A stretch of DNA of 62,797 nt from an uncultured Oscillospiraceae bacterium (GTDB taxonomy: Bacteria; Bacillota; Clostridia; Oscillospirales; Oscillospiraceae): positions 1 through 62,797 of the forward strand of contig CALWVS010000012.1 of assembly GCA_944385095.1 (NCBI GenBank), read 5' to 3'. The translations under genes and the position numbers were made by a program. The first letter of the stretch is position 1; every line of letters begins with the position of its first letter. Below the pieces are notes generated by a model that did not search any database, had not been told where the DNA came from, and saw nothing but the letters and a program-made list of their open reading frames with translations. Positions 8,897-17,148 of this stretch are shown piece by piece.

Positions 8897-9715
8897 ATGG
8901 AAGTAACCTTACAGGAACACCGTGGCGTCCTTTTTTATACTTGTCCCACCCTGTCTGAGCTGGGGTTTGCCAATGGATTTTCCACCCGTGTGGGGGGTGT
9001 CTCCCCTGCCCCCTGGGACAGCCTGAATCTGGGGGCAGGTCGTGGGGATGACCCAGAGCGGGTGAGTGAAAATATCCGCCGTTTTTGTACCGCTGTGGGG
9101 GCAGACAGTGCCCAGCTTGTGAAAAACAAGCAGGTGCATGGCGATACCATCCGCCCTGTCACAAAACAGGATATACTCACCTTTCCCGGTGAAGCTGGAA
9201 CTGTACCGGCTGACGGGCTGTGTACACAGGAAACAGAGCTTGCCCTGATGGTATTCTCTGCCGACTGCATCCCCATTCTGCTCTGTGACCCCAAACAGCG
9301 GGTCTGTTGTGCTGTCCATGCCGGCTGGCGTGGCACTGCCCTCGGCATTGCAGGAAAAGCTGCCCAGCAGCTCCAAACCCTCTTTGGGTGTCATCCGCAA
9401 GACCTGTTGGCTGTCATTGGTCCCGGTATTTCCACCTGCTGTTTTGAAGTCCATCAGGATGTGCCAGACGGTATTTTGGAACACTTTGGTTCTGATGCCC
9501 TGCCCTTCATCCATCCCATCTCAAATACGGAAAAATACCATGTGGATTTAAAGGGAATCAACCAACTCAGCCTGCGCCAAGCAGGTCTCACCGAAACACA
9601 AATTGCAGTCTGCCCTGCCTGCACTGCCTGTGATGAGGAACACTTCTGGTCACACAGACGACAGGGAACCCAACGTGGCAGTCAGGCAGCTGTCATTCAA
9701 ACTCTCCCCCTTTGA
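8897..9715 (+). CDS. pgeF: Laccase-domain purine nucleoside phosphorylase / peptidoglycan editing factor
   Basis: This 272-aa protein belongs to the YfiH/YlmD/PgeF family. Family members bind zinc and have been shown to phosphorolyse or deaminate purine nucleosides; the E. coli member also prevents misincorporation of amino acids into peptidoglycan. Metal-site motifs are visible: NKQVHGD (His), FSADCIPILLCDP (Cys) and AVHAGWRGTALGI (His). A strong ribosome site, AAAGGAGGGA, precedes the ATG. It is followed after 7 nt by the lipoprotein gene and then purL with no terminator. A purine-related role in this operon is therefore attractive. Confidence 0.88.
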   Translation: MEVTLQEHRGVLFYTCPTLSELGFANGFSTRVGGVSPAPWDSLNLGAGRGDDPERVSENIRRFCTAVGADSAQLVKNKQVHGDTIRPVTKQDILTFPGEAGTVPADGLCTQETELALMVFSADCIPILLCDPKQRVCCAVHAGWRGTALGIAGKAAQQLQTLFGCHPQDLLAVIGPGISTCCFEVHQDVPDGILEHFGSDALPFIHPISNTEKYHVDLKGINQLSLRQAGLTETQIAVCPACTACDEEHFWSHRRQGTQRGSQAAVIQTLPL

Positions 9716-9722
9716 GGTACCC

Positions 9723-11234
9723 ATGAAAGCAAGATTTTTTTCTCTGATTCTGGGGTTGATGTTGCTCTGTTCCTGCTCTTATGTCCCACCGGATTCTTCA
9801 TCCAGTTCTTCCAGCAGTGCCACATCATCCTCATCTGAGGACACTTCCTCCTCAGAAGTTGTCATCTATTCCCCTTTTACGTTAGGTGCCTACGCCCTCT
9901 ATGGGTTTCACCCCGTCCTGTCCAACAGCCAGGCAAATTTAACCCTGGCACCCCTTCTCTATGAAAGCCTCTTTTCAGTCAATGGGGAATTTGAGGCAGA
10001 ACCTGTGCTGTGTGACAGTTACACTGTCAGCGAAGATGGGCTTGTGTGGACCTTCTCCATCCGCTCCGGTATCAACTTCTCAGATGGTACCCCGCTCACT
10101 GGAGAAATTGTGGCAGATGCCCTTACACTGGCAAAAAGCCCCTCCTCTTTTTACGCCTCCCGTCTCTCTGAAGTCAGCTCCATCCGTGGAACTGGTCAAC
10201 AGGTTACCATCACCCTGTCTACCCCCAACGGCAGTTTCCCCACCCTTCTGGATATTCCCATCGCACTGGGAGAGGGAGAACGCCCCCTGGGTACTGGTCC
10301 CTATGTACTCTCCGAAACGGGAACCCAACTCTCCCTGATTGCACGCAGTGACTGGTGGCAAGGCTCCAGCCAACTGCCTGTATGGGAAATTCCCCTGACT
10401 TCCATTGGCAAGGCGGAAAATTTGATTACCGCCTTTGATTCAGGAGAAGTCTCTCTCATTGACACCGACTTAACCGGAAATGATGCCTTGGGATACTCAG
10501 GAAGCTATCAGGTCTGGGACTATGCCAGCACCAATTTTGTCTATCTGGGCTATAACACAAAACAGGGGCTGTGCCGTGATGTGGAAATCAGAAAAGCCAT
10601 TGCCCAGTCCATCGACCGGGAACAAATCTGTGAATCTGTCTTTGCCCGTCACGCAGTGGAAACCACTCTGCCTGTCCATCCAAACAGTGCCCTCTATGAT
10701 ACCGAACTGGCACAATCCCTTGCGCTGAAGTCCAACGCCTTTGAAGGACTTGACTTATCTGGTCGCTCTCTCACGCTGCTTGTGAATATTGAGAACACCG
10801 CCAAAAGTACCCTTGCCAATCTGATTGCAAAGCAACTGGAACTGGCATCTGGAATTTCTGTCACAGTGGACCGCCTGCCGTGGGAAGAATACCTTGAGGC
10901 ACTGTCTCAGGGGGATTTTGACCTCTATTTGGGTGAAGTCTGTTTGAGTGCTGACTTTAACCTGACCCAGCTTCTCTCCCCCACAGGCTCATTGAACTAT
11001 GGCGGCTGGAATAACAGTGCCTGCGGGGCTATGATTGCCTCTATGCAGTCCTCTGCCGGTGAGGAACGGCAGGTGGCTGCCAGACGGCTGTACAGTTATC
11101 TCAACCAATGGTGTCCCATTGCCCCAATCTGTTTTAAAAATGGGACAGTGCTCACCCAGTATGGGCGTGTCTCCAATCTCTCACCTGTTCAAAACAATCT
11201 GTTTTTCCATCTGTCCCAATGGACAGTAGAATAA
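9723..11234 (+). CDS. Family 5 extracellular solute-binding lipoprotein
   Basis: This is a 503-aa lipoprotein of the SBP_bac_5 (OppA/DppA) type. The signal MKARFFSLILGLMLLCSC ends in a lipobox-like L-C-S-C, and a Ser-rich linker follows. Core motifs include LTLAPLLYESLF, DGLVWTFSIRSGINFSDGTP and DVEIRKAIAQSIDREQI. Relatives capture peptides, nickel or other solutes for an ABC importer. No permease or ATPase lies nearby, so it is an orphan binding protein. The ATG at 9723, with TTTGAGGT upstream, is preferred over far-upstream starts inside pgeF. It lies 7 nt after pgeF and 24 nt before purL, which hints at a purine-related ligand, though a peptide is equally possible. Confidence 0.85.
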   Translation: MKARFFSLILGLMLLCSCSYVPPDSSSSSSSSATSSSSEDTSSSEVVIYSPFTLGAYALYGFHPVLSNSQANLTLAPLLYESLFSVNGEFEAEPVLCDSYTVSEDGLVWTFSIRSGINFSDGTPLTGEIVADALTLAKSPSSFYASRLSEVSSIRGTGQQVTITLSTPNGSFPTLLDIPIALGEGERPLGTGPYVLSETGTQLSLIARSDWWQGSSQLPVWEIPLTSIGKAENLITAFDSGEVSLIDTDLTGNDALGYSGSYQVWDYASTNFVYLGYNTKQGLCRDVEIRKAIAQSIDREQICESVFARHAVETTLPVHPNSALYDTELAQSLALKSNAFEGLDLSGRSLTLLVNIENTAKSTLANLIAKQLELASGISVTVDRLPWEEYLEALSQGDFDLYLGEVCLSADFNLTQLLSPTGSLNYGGWNNSACGAMIASMQSSAGEERQVAARRLYSYLNQWCPIAPICFKNGTVLTQYGRVSNLSPVQNNLFFHLSQWTVE

Positions 11235-11258
11235 AGAAATCACGATGGAGGAATCGAA

Positions 11259-14200
11259 ATGAGTGTTTTTCGCTGCTATTCCGAAAAAAAGAAAGGATTT
11301 GATGTAGAAGCGCAGGGGCTTTGTAAGCAACTGAAAGAACAGCTCGGCATTCAGGGGCTGGAAGGGGTTCGCATTCTCAACCGCTATGATGCCGACCATA
11401 TCGCCCAATCTGTGTATCAAGACGCCCAATCTGTGGTATTTTCTGAACCACAGGTGGATGACCTGTATGAAGAAACGTTCCCTCTCCCTCAAAGCCCACA
11501 TCATATTCTGGCAGTAGAGGCACTGCCCGGGCAATATGACCAGCGTGCCGACTCCTGTGCCCAGTGCATCCAGCTCCAGTCTGGTGTGGAACGTCCCCTT
11601 ATCACCAGTGCAAAGGTCTATTTGCTGCTGGGCAATCTCTCTGAACAGGACATGGGGAAAATCCGCAACTACCTCATCAACCCTGTGGAGTGCCGTGAGG
11701 CTTCCATGGAAAAGCCAGAGACACTGGAACAACACCATGATACACCCTCCTCTGTTGCTGTGGTAGAGGGCTTTATAGAAATGGATGAGGCTGCCCTGTC
11801 TCAGCTTCTGTCTGAATTAGGGCTTGCCATGGATTTGGAGGACCTGAAATTCCTGCAAACCTATTTCCGTGACGAAGAAAAACGAAATCCCACCATCACT
11901 GAGGTACGTCTGGTGGATACATACTGGTCTGACCACTGCCGTCACACCACGTTCTCTACCCACATTGATGAGGTTTCCATTGATGACCCTGAAATTAAGG
12001 CTGCCTATGCACGCTATCTGGATGCCCGTGTGGAGGTCTATGGGGAAGAAAAGGCTTCCAAACGCCCCCAGACTTTAATGGACTTGGCGACCATTGGTGC
12101 CAAAACCCTGAAAAAACGTGGGCTTCTGCCTGAACTGGATGAAAGCGAAGAAATCAACGCCTGTTCCATCCATGTGCCTGCCAATGTGGATGGGGAGGAG
12201 CAGGACTGGCTGTTGATGTTCAAAAATGAAACCCACAACCACCCCACTGAGATTGAGCCATTTGGTGGTGCTGCTACCTGTATTGGTGGCTGCATCCGTG
12301 ACCCCCTGTCTGGTCGTGTCTATGTCCATCAGGCTATGCGTCTCACTGGCTGTGGAGACCCCCGTGTGCCCTTTGAGGACACCCTGGAAGGCAAGCTGCC
12401 CCAGAGAAAGCTGGCTTACACTGCCGCCTCTGGCTACTCCTCTTACGGCAACCAGATTGGACTGGCAACCGGTCATGTGGCAGAGCTGTACCATGAGGGC
12501 TATGTGGCAAAGCATCTGGAATGTGGTGCCGTAGTGGGTGCCGCTCCTGCTGCCAATGTCCGCCGGGAGCGTCCCTGCCCCGGGGATGTGGTGATTCTGT
12601 TGGGCGGTCGTACTGGTCGTGACGGCATTGGTGGTGCTACTGGTTCTTCCAAAAGCCACAACAAAAAATCCCTGACTACGATGGCATCTGAGGTACAAAA
12701 GGGCAACGCCCCAGAGGAGCGTAAAATCCAGCGTCTGTTCCGGAATGGGGATGTGACACGCCTCATCAAACGCTGTAATGACTTTGGAGCTGGTGGTGTG
12801 TCTGTTGCCATTGGTGAACTTGCCGACGGGCTGGAAATTGATTTGGATGCTGTGCGCAAAAAATACGAAGGACTGGACGGTACTGAACTTGCCATTTCTG
12901 AAAGTCAGGAGCGTATGGCTGTGGTGGTTGCCCCTGAAGATGTCTCAAAGCTGATTGCAGCAGCAGAGGCAGAAAATCTGGAGGCTTATCCTGTTGCAGT
13001 GGTGACAGAATCCCCACGCATGGTGATGAACTGGAAGGGTCAGACCATTGCCAACCTGTCCCGCGCCTTTTTGAATACCAATGGTGCAGTGAAACACACC
13101 ACGGTAGCAGTCCCCAAAAAAGACCGGTCTGCCCTGTCTGAATCACTCTTTCCCTCTCTGCGTGAGATGGCAAAAAGCCTCAAATGCGCCAGCCGTCGCG
13201 GTTTGACCGAGCGGTTTGACAGCTCTGTGGGTGCTGGTTCTGTGTTGCTCCCCTTTGGTGGTAAAACCCAGAGAACCCCTGCTCAGGCAATGGCTGCCCT
13301 GCTGCCTGTTTTACCCGGTCAGACCACCGACCAGGCAAGCCTGATGGCATGGGGCTTTGACCCTGACCAGATGTCTGTGGACCCATACAGCGGTGCATAT
13401 GACTCTGTAGTAGTCTCTATGACCAAACTGGTGGCAGCTGGTGCCACCTATGAGAGCATCTATCTCACCTTCCAGGAGTATTTTGAAAAGCTGCAAAGTG
13501 ACCCCAACCGCTGGGGCAAGCCATTCTCTGCCCTGTTGGGTGCACTGGATGCTCAGCTTGACTTTGGGGCTGCTGCCATTGGTGGCAAGGACTCCATGTC
13601 TGGTTCCTTCCTGAATCTGGACGTTCCACCCACACTGATTTCCTTTGCGGTTGCTCCCATCAAGGCTCCACAGGTGCTTTCCCCTGAATTTAAGGGCGCA
13701 AACCACCCTGTTTATCTCTTTGCACCAGAAGATGCACAAAGTCAAAAGGACGTGTGGACCATGTTCCACACCCTGCACACACAGGGCAAAGTACACGCCG
13801 CATGGGCAGTAGAGCACGGCATTGCAGAGGGTATCATGAACATGTCCTTTGGTAACTGCATCGGCTTTGTTGCAGAAGATATGGAAATGGAATGGGACAC
13901 TCCATGCCCCGGTGCCATGATTGTGGAATTGGACAGTGAAATCACCTTCCCCTATGCCACAAAACTGGGCATGACCACTGCGGAACCTGTCATTCGTCTC
14001 CCACATGAGCAGGCAGACATTCAGGAACTGCTGGCACTGAATGAAAGTGTACTGGAACCAGTCTACCCCACCAAAGCCGGAACAACGGAGACAGTAGCTC
14101 CCATTTCCTATGAAACCCGCTCCCCCATTGTGTGCAAACACAAGGTAGCCCACCCCAAGGCAGTGATTCCTGTATTCCCCGGCACCAACTGTGAATATGA

Positions 14201-14948
14201 CACCGCCCAAGCCTGTATCCGTGCCGGCATTGAACCAGAACTGGTGGTAGTGCGCAATCTGACCACCGATTTCCTCTCCCAGTCTGCTCAGGCACTGGAA
14301 AAGGCAATTCGTTCCGCTCAAATGGTCATTCTGCCCGGCGGATTCTCCGGCGGTGACGAGCCTGACGGCTCTGGCAAATTCATGGCCTCTTTCCTCCGCT
14401 CTCCAGCCCTGACCGATGCCATTCATGATATGCTGAAGCATCGGGACGGCTTGATGCTGGGTATCTGCAACGGCTTCCAGGCTCTCATCAAGCTGGGTCT
14501 TGTGCCCTATGGTGAAATCCGTCCTATGGATGACACTTGCCCCACATTGACCTATAACCTGATTGGTCGCCATCAGGCTGGTTATTCCACCACACGGGTT
14601 GCCAGTGTGCATTCTCCTTGGATGCTGAAAAGTCAGGTGGGTGATTTACACACCCTGCCCATCTCCCACGGGGAAGGTCGCTTTGTTGCCTCCGAAGCCA
14701 TGCTCTCACAGCTCATTGCAAATGGTCAGGTTGCCACCCAATATGTGGATGCCAACGGACAGCCCACCATGGACATTACCTACAACCCCAACGGCGGTAT
14801 GCAGGCCATTGAGGGTATTTTCTCCCCAGATGGTCGTGTGTTTGGTAAGATGGCACATTCTGAGCGTATTCGCACCTATGTTGGACGCAATATCTATGGA
14901 AATCAGCACCAGCCCATTTTTGAATCTGGTGCAGAATACTTCAAATAA
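11259..14948 (+). CDS. purL: Phosphoribosylformylglycinamidine synthase, single-chain form
   Basis: This 1229-aa enzyme converts FGAR, ATP and glutamine to FGAM in de novo purine synthesis. It carries the synthetase and glutaminase parts in one chain, as in many clostridia. Visible motifs are YWSDHCRHTTF, FKNETHNHPTEIEPFGGAAT, IGGKDSMSGSF and the class I glutaminase PVFPGTNCEYD, LPGGFSGGDEPDGSGK and GICNGFQ (nucleophile Cys1070). The ribosome site GATGGAGGAAT is good. It is the third gene after pgeF and the solute-binding protein and is closed by a strong terminator. No other pur genes lie in the window. Confidence 0.97.
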   Translation: MSVFRCYSEKKKGFDVEAQGLCKQLKEQLGIQGLEGVRILNRYDADHIAQSVYQDAQSVVFSEPQVDDLYEETFPLPQSPHHILAVEALPGQYDQRADSCAQCIQLQSGVERPLITSAKVYLLLGNLSEQDMGKIRNYLINPVECREASMEKPETLEQHHDTPSSVAVVEGFIEMDEAALSQLLSELGLAMDLEDLKFLQTYFRDEEKRNPTITEVRLVDTYWSDHCRHTTFSTHIDEVSIDDPEIKAAYARYLDARVEVYGEEKASKRPQTLMDLATIGAKTLKKRGLLPELDESEEINACSIHVPANVDGEEQDWLLMFKNETHNHPTEIEPFGGAATCIGGCIRDPLSGRVYVHQAMRLTGCGDPRVPFEDTLEGKLPQRKLAYTAASGYSSYGNQIGLATGHVAELYHEGYVAKHLECGAVVGAAPAANVRRERPCPGDVVILLGGRTGRDGIGGATGSSKSHNKKSLTTMASEVQKGNAPEERKIQRLFRNGDVTRLIKRCNDFGAGGVSVAIGELADGLEIDLDAVRKKYEGLDGTELAISESQERMAVVVAPEDVSKLIAAAEAENLEAYPVAVVTESPRMVMNWKGQTIANLSRAFLNTNGAVKHTTVAVPKKDRSALSESLFPSLREMAKSLKCASRRGLTERFDSSVGAGSVLLPFGGKTQRTPAQAMAALLPVLPGQTTDQASLMAWGFDPDQMSVDPYSGAYDSVVVSMTKLVAAGATYESIYLTFQEYFEKLQSDPNRWGKPFSALLGALDAQLDFGAAAIGGKDSMSGSFLNLDVPPTLISFAVAPIKAPQVLSPEFKGANHPVYLFAPEDAQSQKDVWTMFHTLHTQGKVHAAWAVEHGIAEGIMNMSFGNCIGFVAEDMEMEWDTPCPGAMIVELDSEITFPYATKLGMTTAEPVIRLPHEQADIQELLALNESVLEPVYPTKAGTTETVAPISYETRSPIVCKHKVAHPKAVIPVFPGTNCEYDTAQACIRAGIEPELVVVRNLTTDFLSQSAQALEKAIRSAQMVILPGGFSGGDEPDGSGKFMASFLRSPALTDAIHDMLKHRDGLMLGICNGFQALIKLGLVPYGEIRPMDDTCPTLTYNLIGRHQAGYSTTRVASVHSPWMLKSQVGDLHTLPISHGEGRFVASEAMLSQLIANGQVATQYVDANGQPTMDITYNPNGGMQAIEGIFSPDGRVFGKMAHSERIRTYVGRNIYGNQHQPIFESGAEYFK

Positions 14949-14960
14949 TCCACAACCACA

Positions 14961-14993
14961 CTGCCGTCTGTGCAAAGTTTGCACAGACGGCAG
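14961..14993 (+). terminator. Strong hairpin after purL
   Basis: A perfect inverted repeat (CTGCCGTCTGTGC... with its complement) of 16 bp per arm is centred on 14977. Only a short T-rich stretch follows. Confidence 0.7.
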
Positions 14994-14994
14994 A

Positions 14995-15024
14995 TTGATT
15001 TTCCCCCTCTTTTCATGTTATACT
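14995..15024 (+). promoter_or_regulatory. Promoter of the TIM-barrel gene
   Basis: TTGATT (14995-15000) is followed after 18 nt by TATACT (15019-15024), with TG at 15016-15017 making an extended -10. It begins right behind the purL terminator. Confidence 0.6.
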
Positions 15025-15071
15025 GGTTTTGTCCCTTCTATGGAACCCCTTATGTGAGAAAGGAACTATAC

Positions 15072-15743
15072 ATGAAAAAGAACATTCCTGAGTACAGCGG
15101 TACATTACGCAGCCACCTTCTAACCGTTCCCAAGTGTATCAGTGAGTGCAGTGGTATCCGCATTTTTGGCAGACGCATCAAGTCTCTGGTGTTTTCCACT
15201 GATGTTGCCATCATTAAGAATGTCAATGCAGATGCCATTATTGCGGTCTATCCCTTTACCCCTCAGCCATCTATCACGCAGGCCATTATCAGTGTTTCAG
15301 ATGTGCCTGTTTTTGTAGGTGTGGGCGGTGGTGTCACCAATGGAGACCGCTCTGTGCGCCTTGCGGAATATTCAGAACATCAGGGAGCTTCTGGTGTGGT
15401 GGTCAATGCCCCCATTGCAGATGAAACCATTTCCAAAATGAAACAGGTGGTGGATATTCCCATTATTACCACCATTGTATCAGAGGATATGGACATTGCA
15501 GCCCGTATTGCAGCAGGTGCAGACATCCTGAATATCTCAGGTGCTGCAAAAACTCCAGCCATTGTTTCCAAAGTACGACAGAACTTTCCTGATATTCCCA
15601 TTATTGCCACAGGCGGTCCCACCGATGAGGACATTCTCCGTACCATTGAGGCGGGAGCCAACGCCATTACTTATACCCCACCCACCACAGGGCAACTGTT
15701 TGCAGGCATGATGGTCAATTACCGCAAGCGTTTTGATTCCTAA
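15072..15743 (+). CDS. Conserved TIM-barrel protein of unassigned function
   Basis: This 223-aa soluble protein has the repeated beta-alpha pattern of a small (beta/alpha)8 barrel: SLVFSTDVAI, ADAIIAVYPF, VPVFVGVGGGVTNGD, ASGVVVNAPI, IPIITTIV, ADILNISGAAKTP, IPIIATGGPTDEDI and ANAITYTPP. The late ATGGPT motif resembles the phosphate-binding Gly-rich turn of ThiE/HisA-type barrels. I do not recognise a specific enzyme family and assign no reaction. AAAGGA precedes the ATG at 15072 by 8 nt; an upstream in-frame ATG lies inside the purL terminator and is rejected. It is monocistronic, with its own promoter and terminator. Confidence 0.75.
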   Translation: MKKNIPEYSGTLRSHLLTVPKCISECSGIRIFGRRIKSLVFSTDVAIIKNVNADAIIAVYPFTPQPSITQAIISVSDVPVFVGVGGGVTNGDRSVRLAEYSEHQGASGVVVNAPIADETISKMKQVVDIPIITTIVSEDMDIAARIAAGADILNISGAAKTPAIVSKVRQNFPDIPIIATGGPTDEDILRTIEAGANAITYTPPTTGQLFAGMMVNYRKRFDS

Positions 15744-15750
15744 CTTTTAT

Positions 15751-15794
15751 AGCCCTATTTTCCTGTTTTCATGGAAAATAGGGCTGTTTTCTTG
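15751..15794 (+). terminator. Terminator after the TIM-barrel gene
   Basis: AGCCCTATTTTCC (15751-15763) pairs with GGAAAATAGGGCT (15773-15785), followed by GTTTTCTT. Confidence 0.9.
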
Positions 15795-15830
15795 CTGAAT
15801 TTTAAATATAAATTTTTTCTCAAAAAAGTG

Positions 15831-15859
15831 TTGACAAATGACTGTTTTTCTAGTATACT
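15831..15859 (+). promoter_or_regulatory. Consensus promoter of the tRNA cluster
   Basis: TTGACA is followed after exactly 17 nt by TATACT, 48 nt upstream of tRNA-Met. Confidence 0.85.
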
Positions 15860-15907
15860 AACACCTGTCCTCTGCGAGAGACGACTCTCTAACAGAGTGG
15901 TGAATAT

Positions 15908-15984
15908 GGCGGCATAGCTCAGTTGGCTAGAGCACTCGGTTCATACCCGAGTTGTCCCCGGTTCGAATCCAGGTGCCGCTACCA
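15908..15984 (+). tRNA. tRNA-Met (CAT)
   Basis: A 77-nt cloverleaf with encoded CCA. The anticodon stem CTCGG/CCGAG encloses the loop TTCATAC. It lacks the GGG/CCC anticodon-stem pairs of an initiator, so it is an elongator tRNA-Met, or possibly the lysidine-modified tRNA-Ile2. The acceptor starts with a G-U pair, and the T stem has one C-A mismatch. Confidence 0.92.
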
Positions 15985-16023
15985 CTTTATCAAGTTCGGA
16001 CACCAGTCCGTTCCATATAAAAC

Positions 16024-16098
16024 GGCCCGGTGGTCAAGCGGTTAAGACTCCGCCCTTTCACGGCGGCAACACGGGTTCGAGTCCCGTCCGGGTCACCA
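16024..16098 (+). tRNA. tRNA-Glu (TTC)
   Basis: A 75-nt cloverleaf with encoded CCA. The acceptor GGCCCGG pairs with CCGGGTC, and the anticodon stem CCGCC/GGCGG encloses CTTTCAC. Confidence 0.95.
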
Positions 16099-16126
16099 CC
16101 TTACTTCCCCGCCGTTTCTCCTATAT

Positions 16127-16202
16127 GGAGGCATAGCTCAGCCGGTAGAGCGTCCGCCTCACACGCGGAAGGTCACAGATTCGAGTTCTGTTGTCTCCAC
16201 CA
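16127..16202 (+). tRNA. tRNA-Val (CAC)
   Basis: A 76-nt cloverleaf with encoded CCA. The acceptor is GGAGGCA/TGTCTCC, and the anticodon loop CTCACAC sits in a TCCGC/GCGGA stem. Confidence 0.95.
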
Positions 16203-16235
16203 AGACCAACCCTTTGGGTTGGTCTTTTTTTGTTT
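16202..16235 (+). terminator. Terminator of the tRNA cluster
   Basis: AAGACCAACCC pairs with GGGTTGGTCTT and runs into a stretch of T. It begins at the last base of tRNA-Val. Confidence 0.9.
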
Positions 16236-16293
16236 TTACTCTTGACCAATCAAACCAGTGGTGGACCACTGAGGGGCAGATTGCTCTACCCTT

Positions 16294-16339
16294 GATAAAA
16301 AAGAATGGGGCACGGTGCCACAATGGGCAACCGTGCCCC
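16294..16339 (-). terminator. Terminator of the XRE regulator gene
   Basis: GGGGCACGGT (16307-16316) pairs with ACCGTGCCCC (16330-16339); the loop also contains TGCC/GGCA. On the minus strand the hairpin is followed by ATTCTTTTTT. Confidence 0.75.
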
Positions 16340-16352
16340 TACCTGTTCCAAA

Positions 16353-16703
16353 TTACTCCTTCGGTTTTGCATGTTTGCGTATGGTTTCCTTTGCCGCTTT
16401 CGCAAAGTCTGCAATCATACGGATTTCGTATTCATCACAATCGGAAACAAGGTTTTGTATCTCCTGTGAAAAAATATCTTTGGAATGTATCACATTATCA
16501 CATAACAACTCATCAACAGAAACAGATAGGGCATTCGCCAGTGACACGAGCGTTGGCAAACTCAATTTAGAGTGACCCGTTTCAATATTGCTCATGTGCG
16601 TTGTGGAAAGCAACGCTTTTTCTGCTAACGCTTCCTGTGTCAAATCCGCTTTGATACGGGCAATTTTTATGCGCTTGCCAATCGCTCTATAATCTAATTC
16701 CAT
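16353..16703 (-). CDS. XRE-family transcriptional regulator
   Basis: This 116-aa protein has a Cro/CI-type helix-turn-helix at residues ~8-65 (IGKRIKIARIKADLTQEALA, then STTHMSNIETGHSKLSLPTL). The C-terminal ~45 aa are a charged helical tail. It probably binds DNA as a dimer. GAGGAA precedes the ATG. It sits alone between the tRNA-Val cluster and tRNA-Gln, a common landing place for integrated elements, but no integrase or attachment repeat is visible. An inverted repeat in its own promoter region suggests autoregulation. Confidence 0.88.
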   Translation of the reverse strand: MELDYRAIGKRIKIARIKADLTQEALAEKALLSTTHMSNIETGHSKLSLPTLVSLANALSVSVDELLCDNVIHSKDIFSQEIQNLVSDCDEYEIRMIADFAKAAKETIRKHAKPKE

Positions 16704-16747
16704 TCAAAAATTCCTCACTATTTCGTTGTGTATTTCTTGATTATACT

Positions 16748-16785
16748 ATTATAATAAGCAATAGAACGGTTTACTTGATACCGTT
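16748..16785 (-). promoter_or_regulatory. Promoter and inverted-repeat operator of the XRE gene
   Basis: On the minus strand a TATAAT lies at 16753-16748. Just upstream, at 16765-16785, AACGGT and ACCGTT form a perfect inverted repeat with a 9-nt spacer, overlapping the expected -35 position. This is a likely binding site for the XRE protein. Confidence 0.5.
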
Positions 16786-16829
16786 TCTCTTTTCTTGAGG
16801 ATATTGCATATTTTGTCGCTGAATAGGAA

Positions 16830-16864
16830 AATAAAAAGACGACCTGCATTCACAGGTCGTCTTT
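16830..16864 (-). terminator. Terminator of tRNA-Gln
   Basis: AAAGACGACCTG (16835-16846) pairs with CAGGTCGTCTTT (16853-16864). On the minus strand it directly follows the tRNA and ends in a T run. Confidence 0.85.
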
Positions 16865-16937
16865 GGCAGCGGGAGAAGGATTCGAACCCTCACAAACAGA
16901 GTCAGAGTCTGTCGTGCTACCCTTACACAATCCCGCT
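16864..16937 (-). tRNA. tRNA-Gln (CTG)
   Basis: A 74-nt cloverleaf on the minus strand with encoded CCA. The acceptor is AGCGGGA/TCCCGCT, and the anticodon loop CTCTGAC lies in an ACAGA/TCTGT stem. Confidence 0.93.
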
Positions 16938-16982
16938 ATGTCGGCTTGTCTGGAAGCGTTTTGTCCACAAAGGACAGATGCT

Positions 16983-17011
16983 ATTATATCCGCTTCTACA
17001 GAAATTGTCAA
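16983..17011 (-). promoter_or_regulatory. Consensus promoter of tRNA-Gln
   Basis: On the minus strand TTGACA is followed after 17 nt by TATAAT, both perfect consensus boxes, 45 nt before the tRNA. Confidence 0.9.
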
Positions 17012-17148
17012 CCTGTTTTTTCTTATTTTTTCATAAAACATTCTTTTTTCAATTTTAAGAAAATACATGCCCAGTTTTTGTAGATTTTTTTGTTAGAATC
17101 AACTATAATATACCTTGCTTTTTATTTTCCATCAGAAAGGAATTTCCT

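Noticed and set aside
9603-9722. Upstream extension of the solute-binding protein frame
   Set aside because: It overlaps pgeF and would bury the lipoprotein signal; the ATG at 9723 has a ribosome site and a signal peptide follows it.
13311-14612. Long open frame (433 codons) antisense to purL
   Set aside because: It is a shadow of the GC-skewed purL codons, with no start signal and His/Cys-rich unnatural composition.
14970-15071. Upstream extension of the TIM-barrel frame
   Set aside because: That start lies inside the purL terminator, upstream of the gene's own promoter.
16256-16271. Palindrome CAGTGGTGGACCACTG behind the tRNA cluster as an attachment site
   Set aside because: It is a single short copy with no matching repeat nearby and no integrase in the window.
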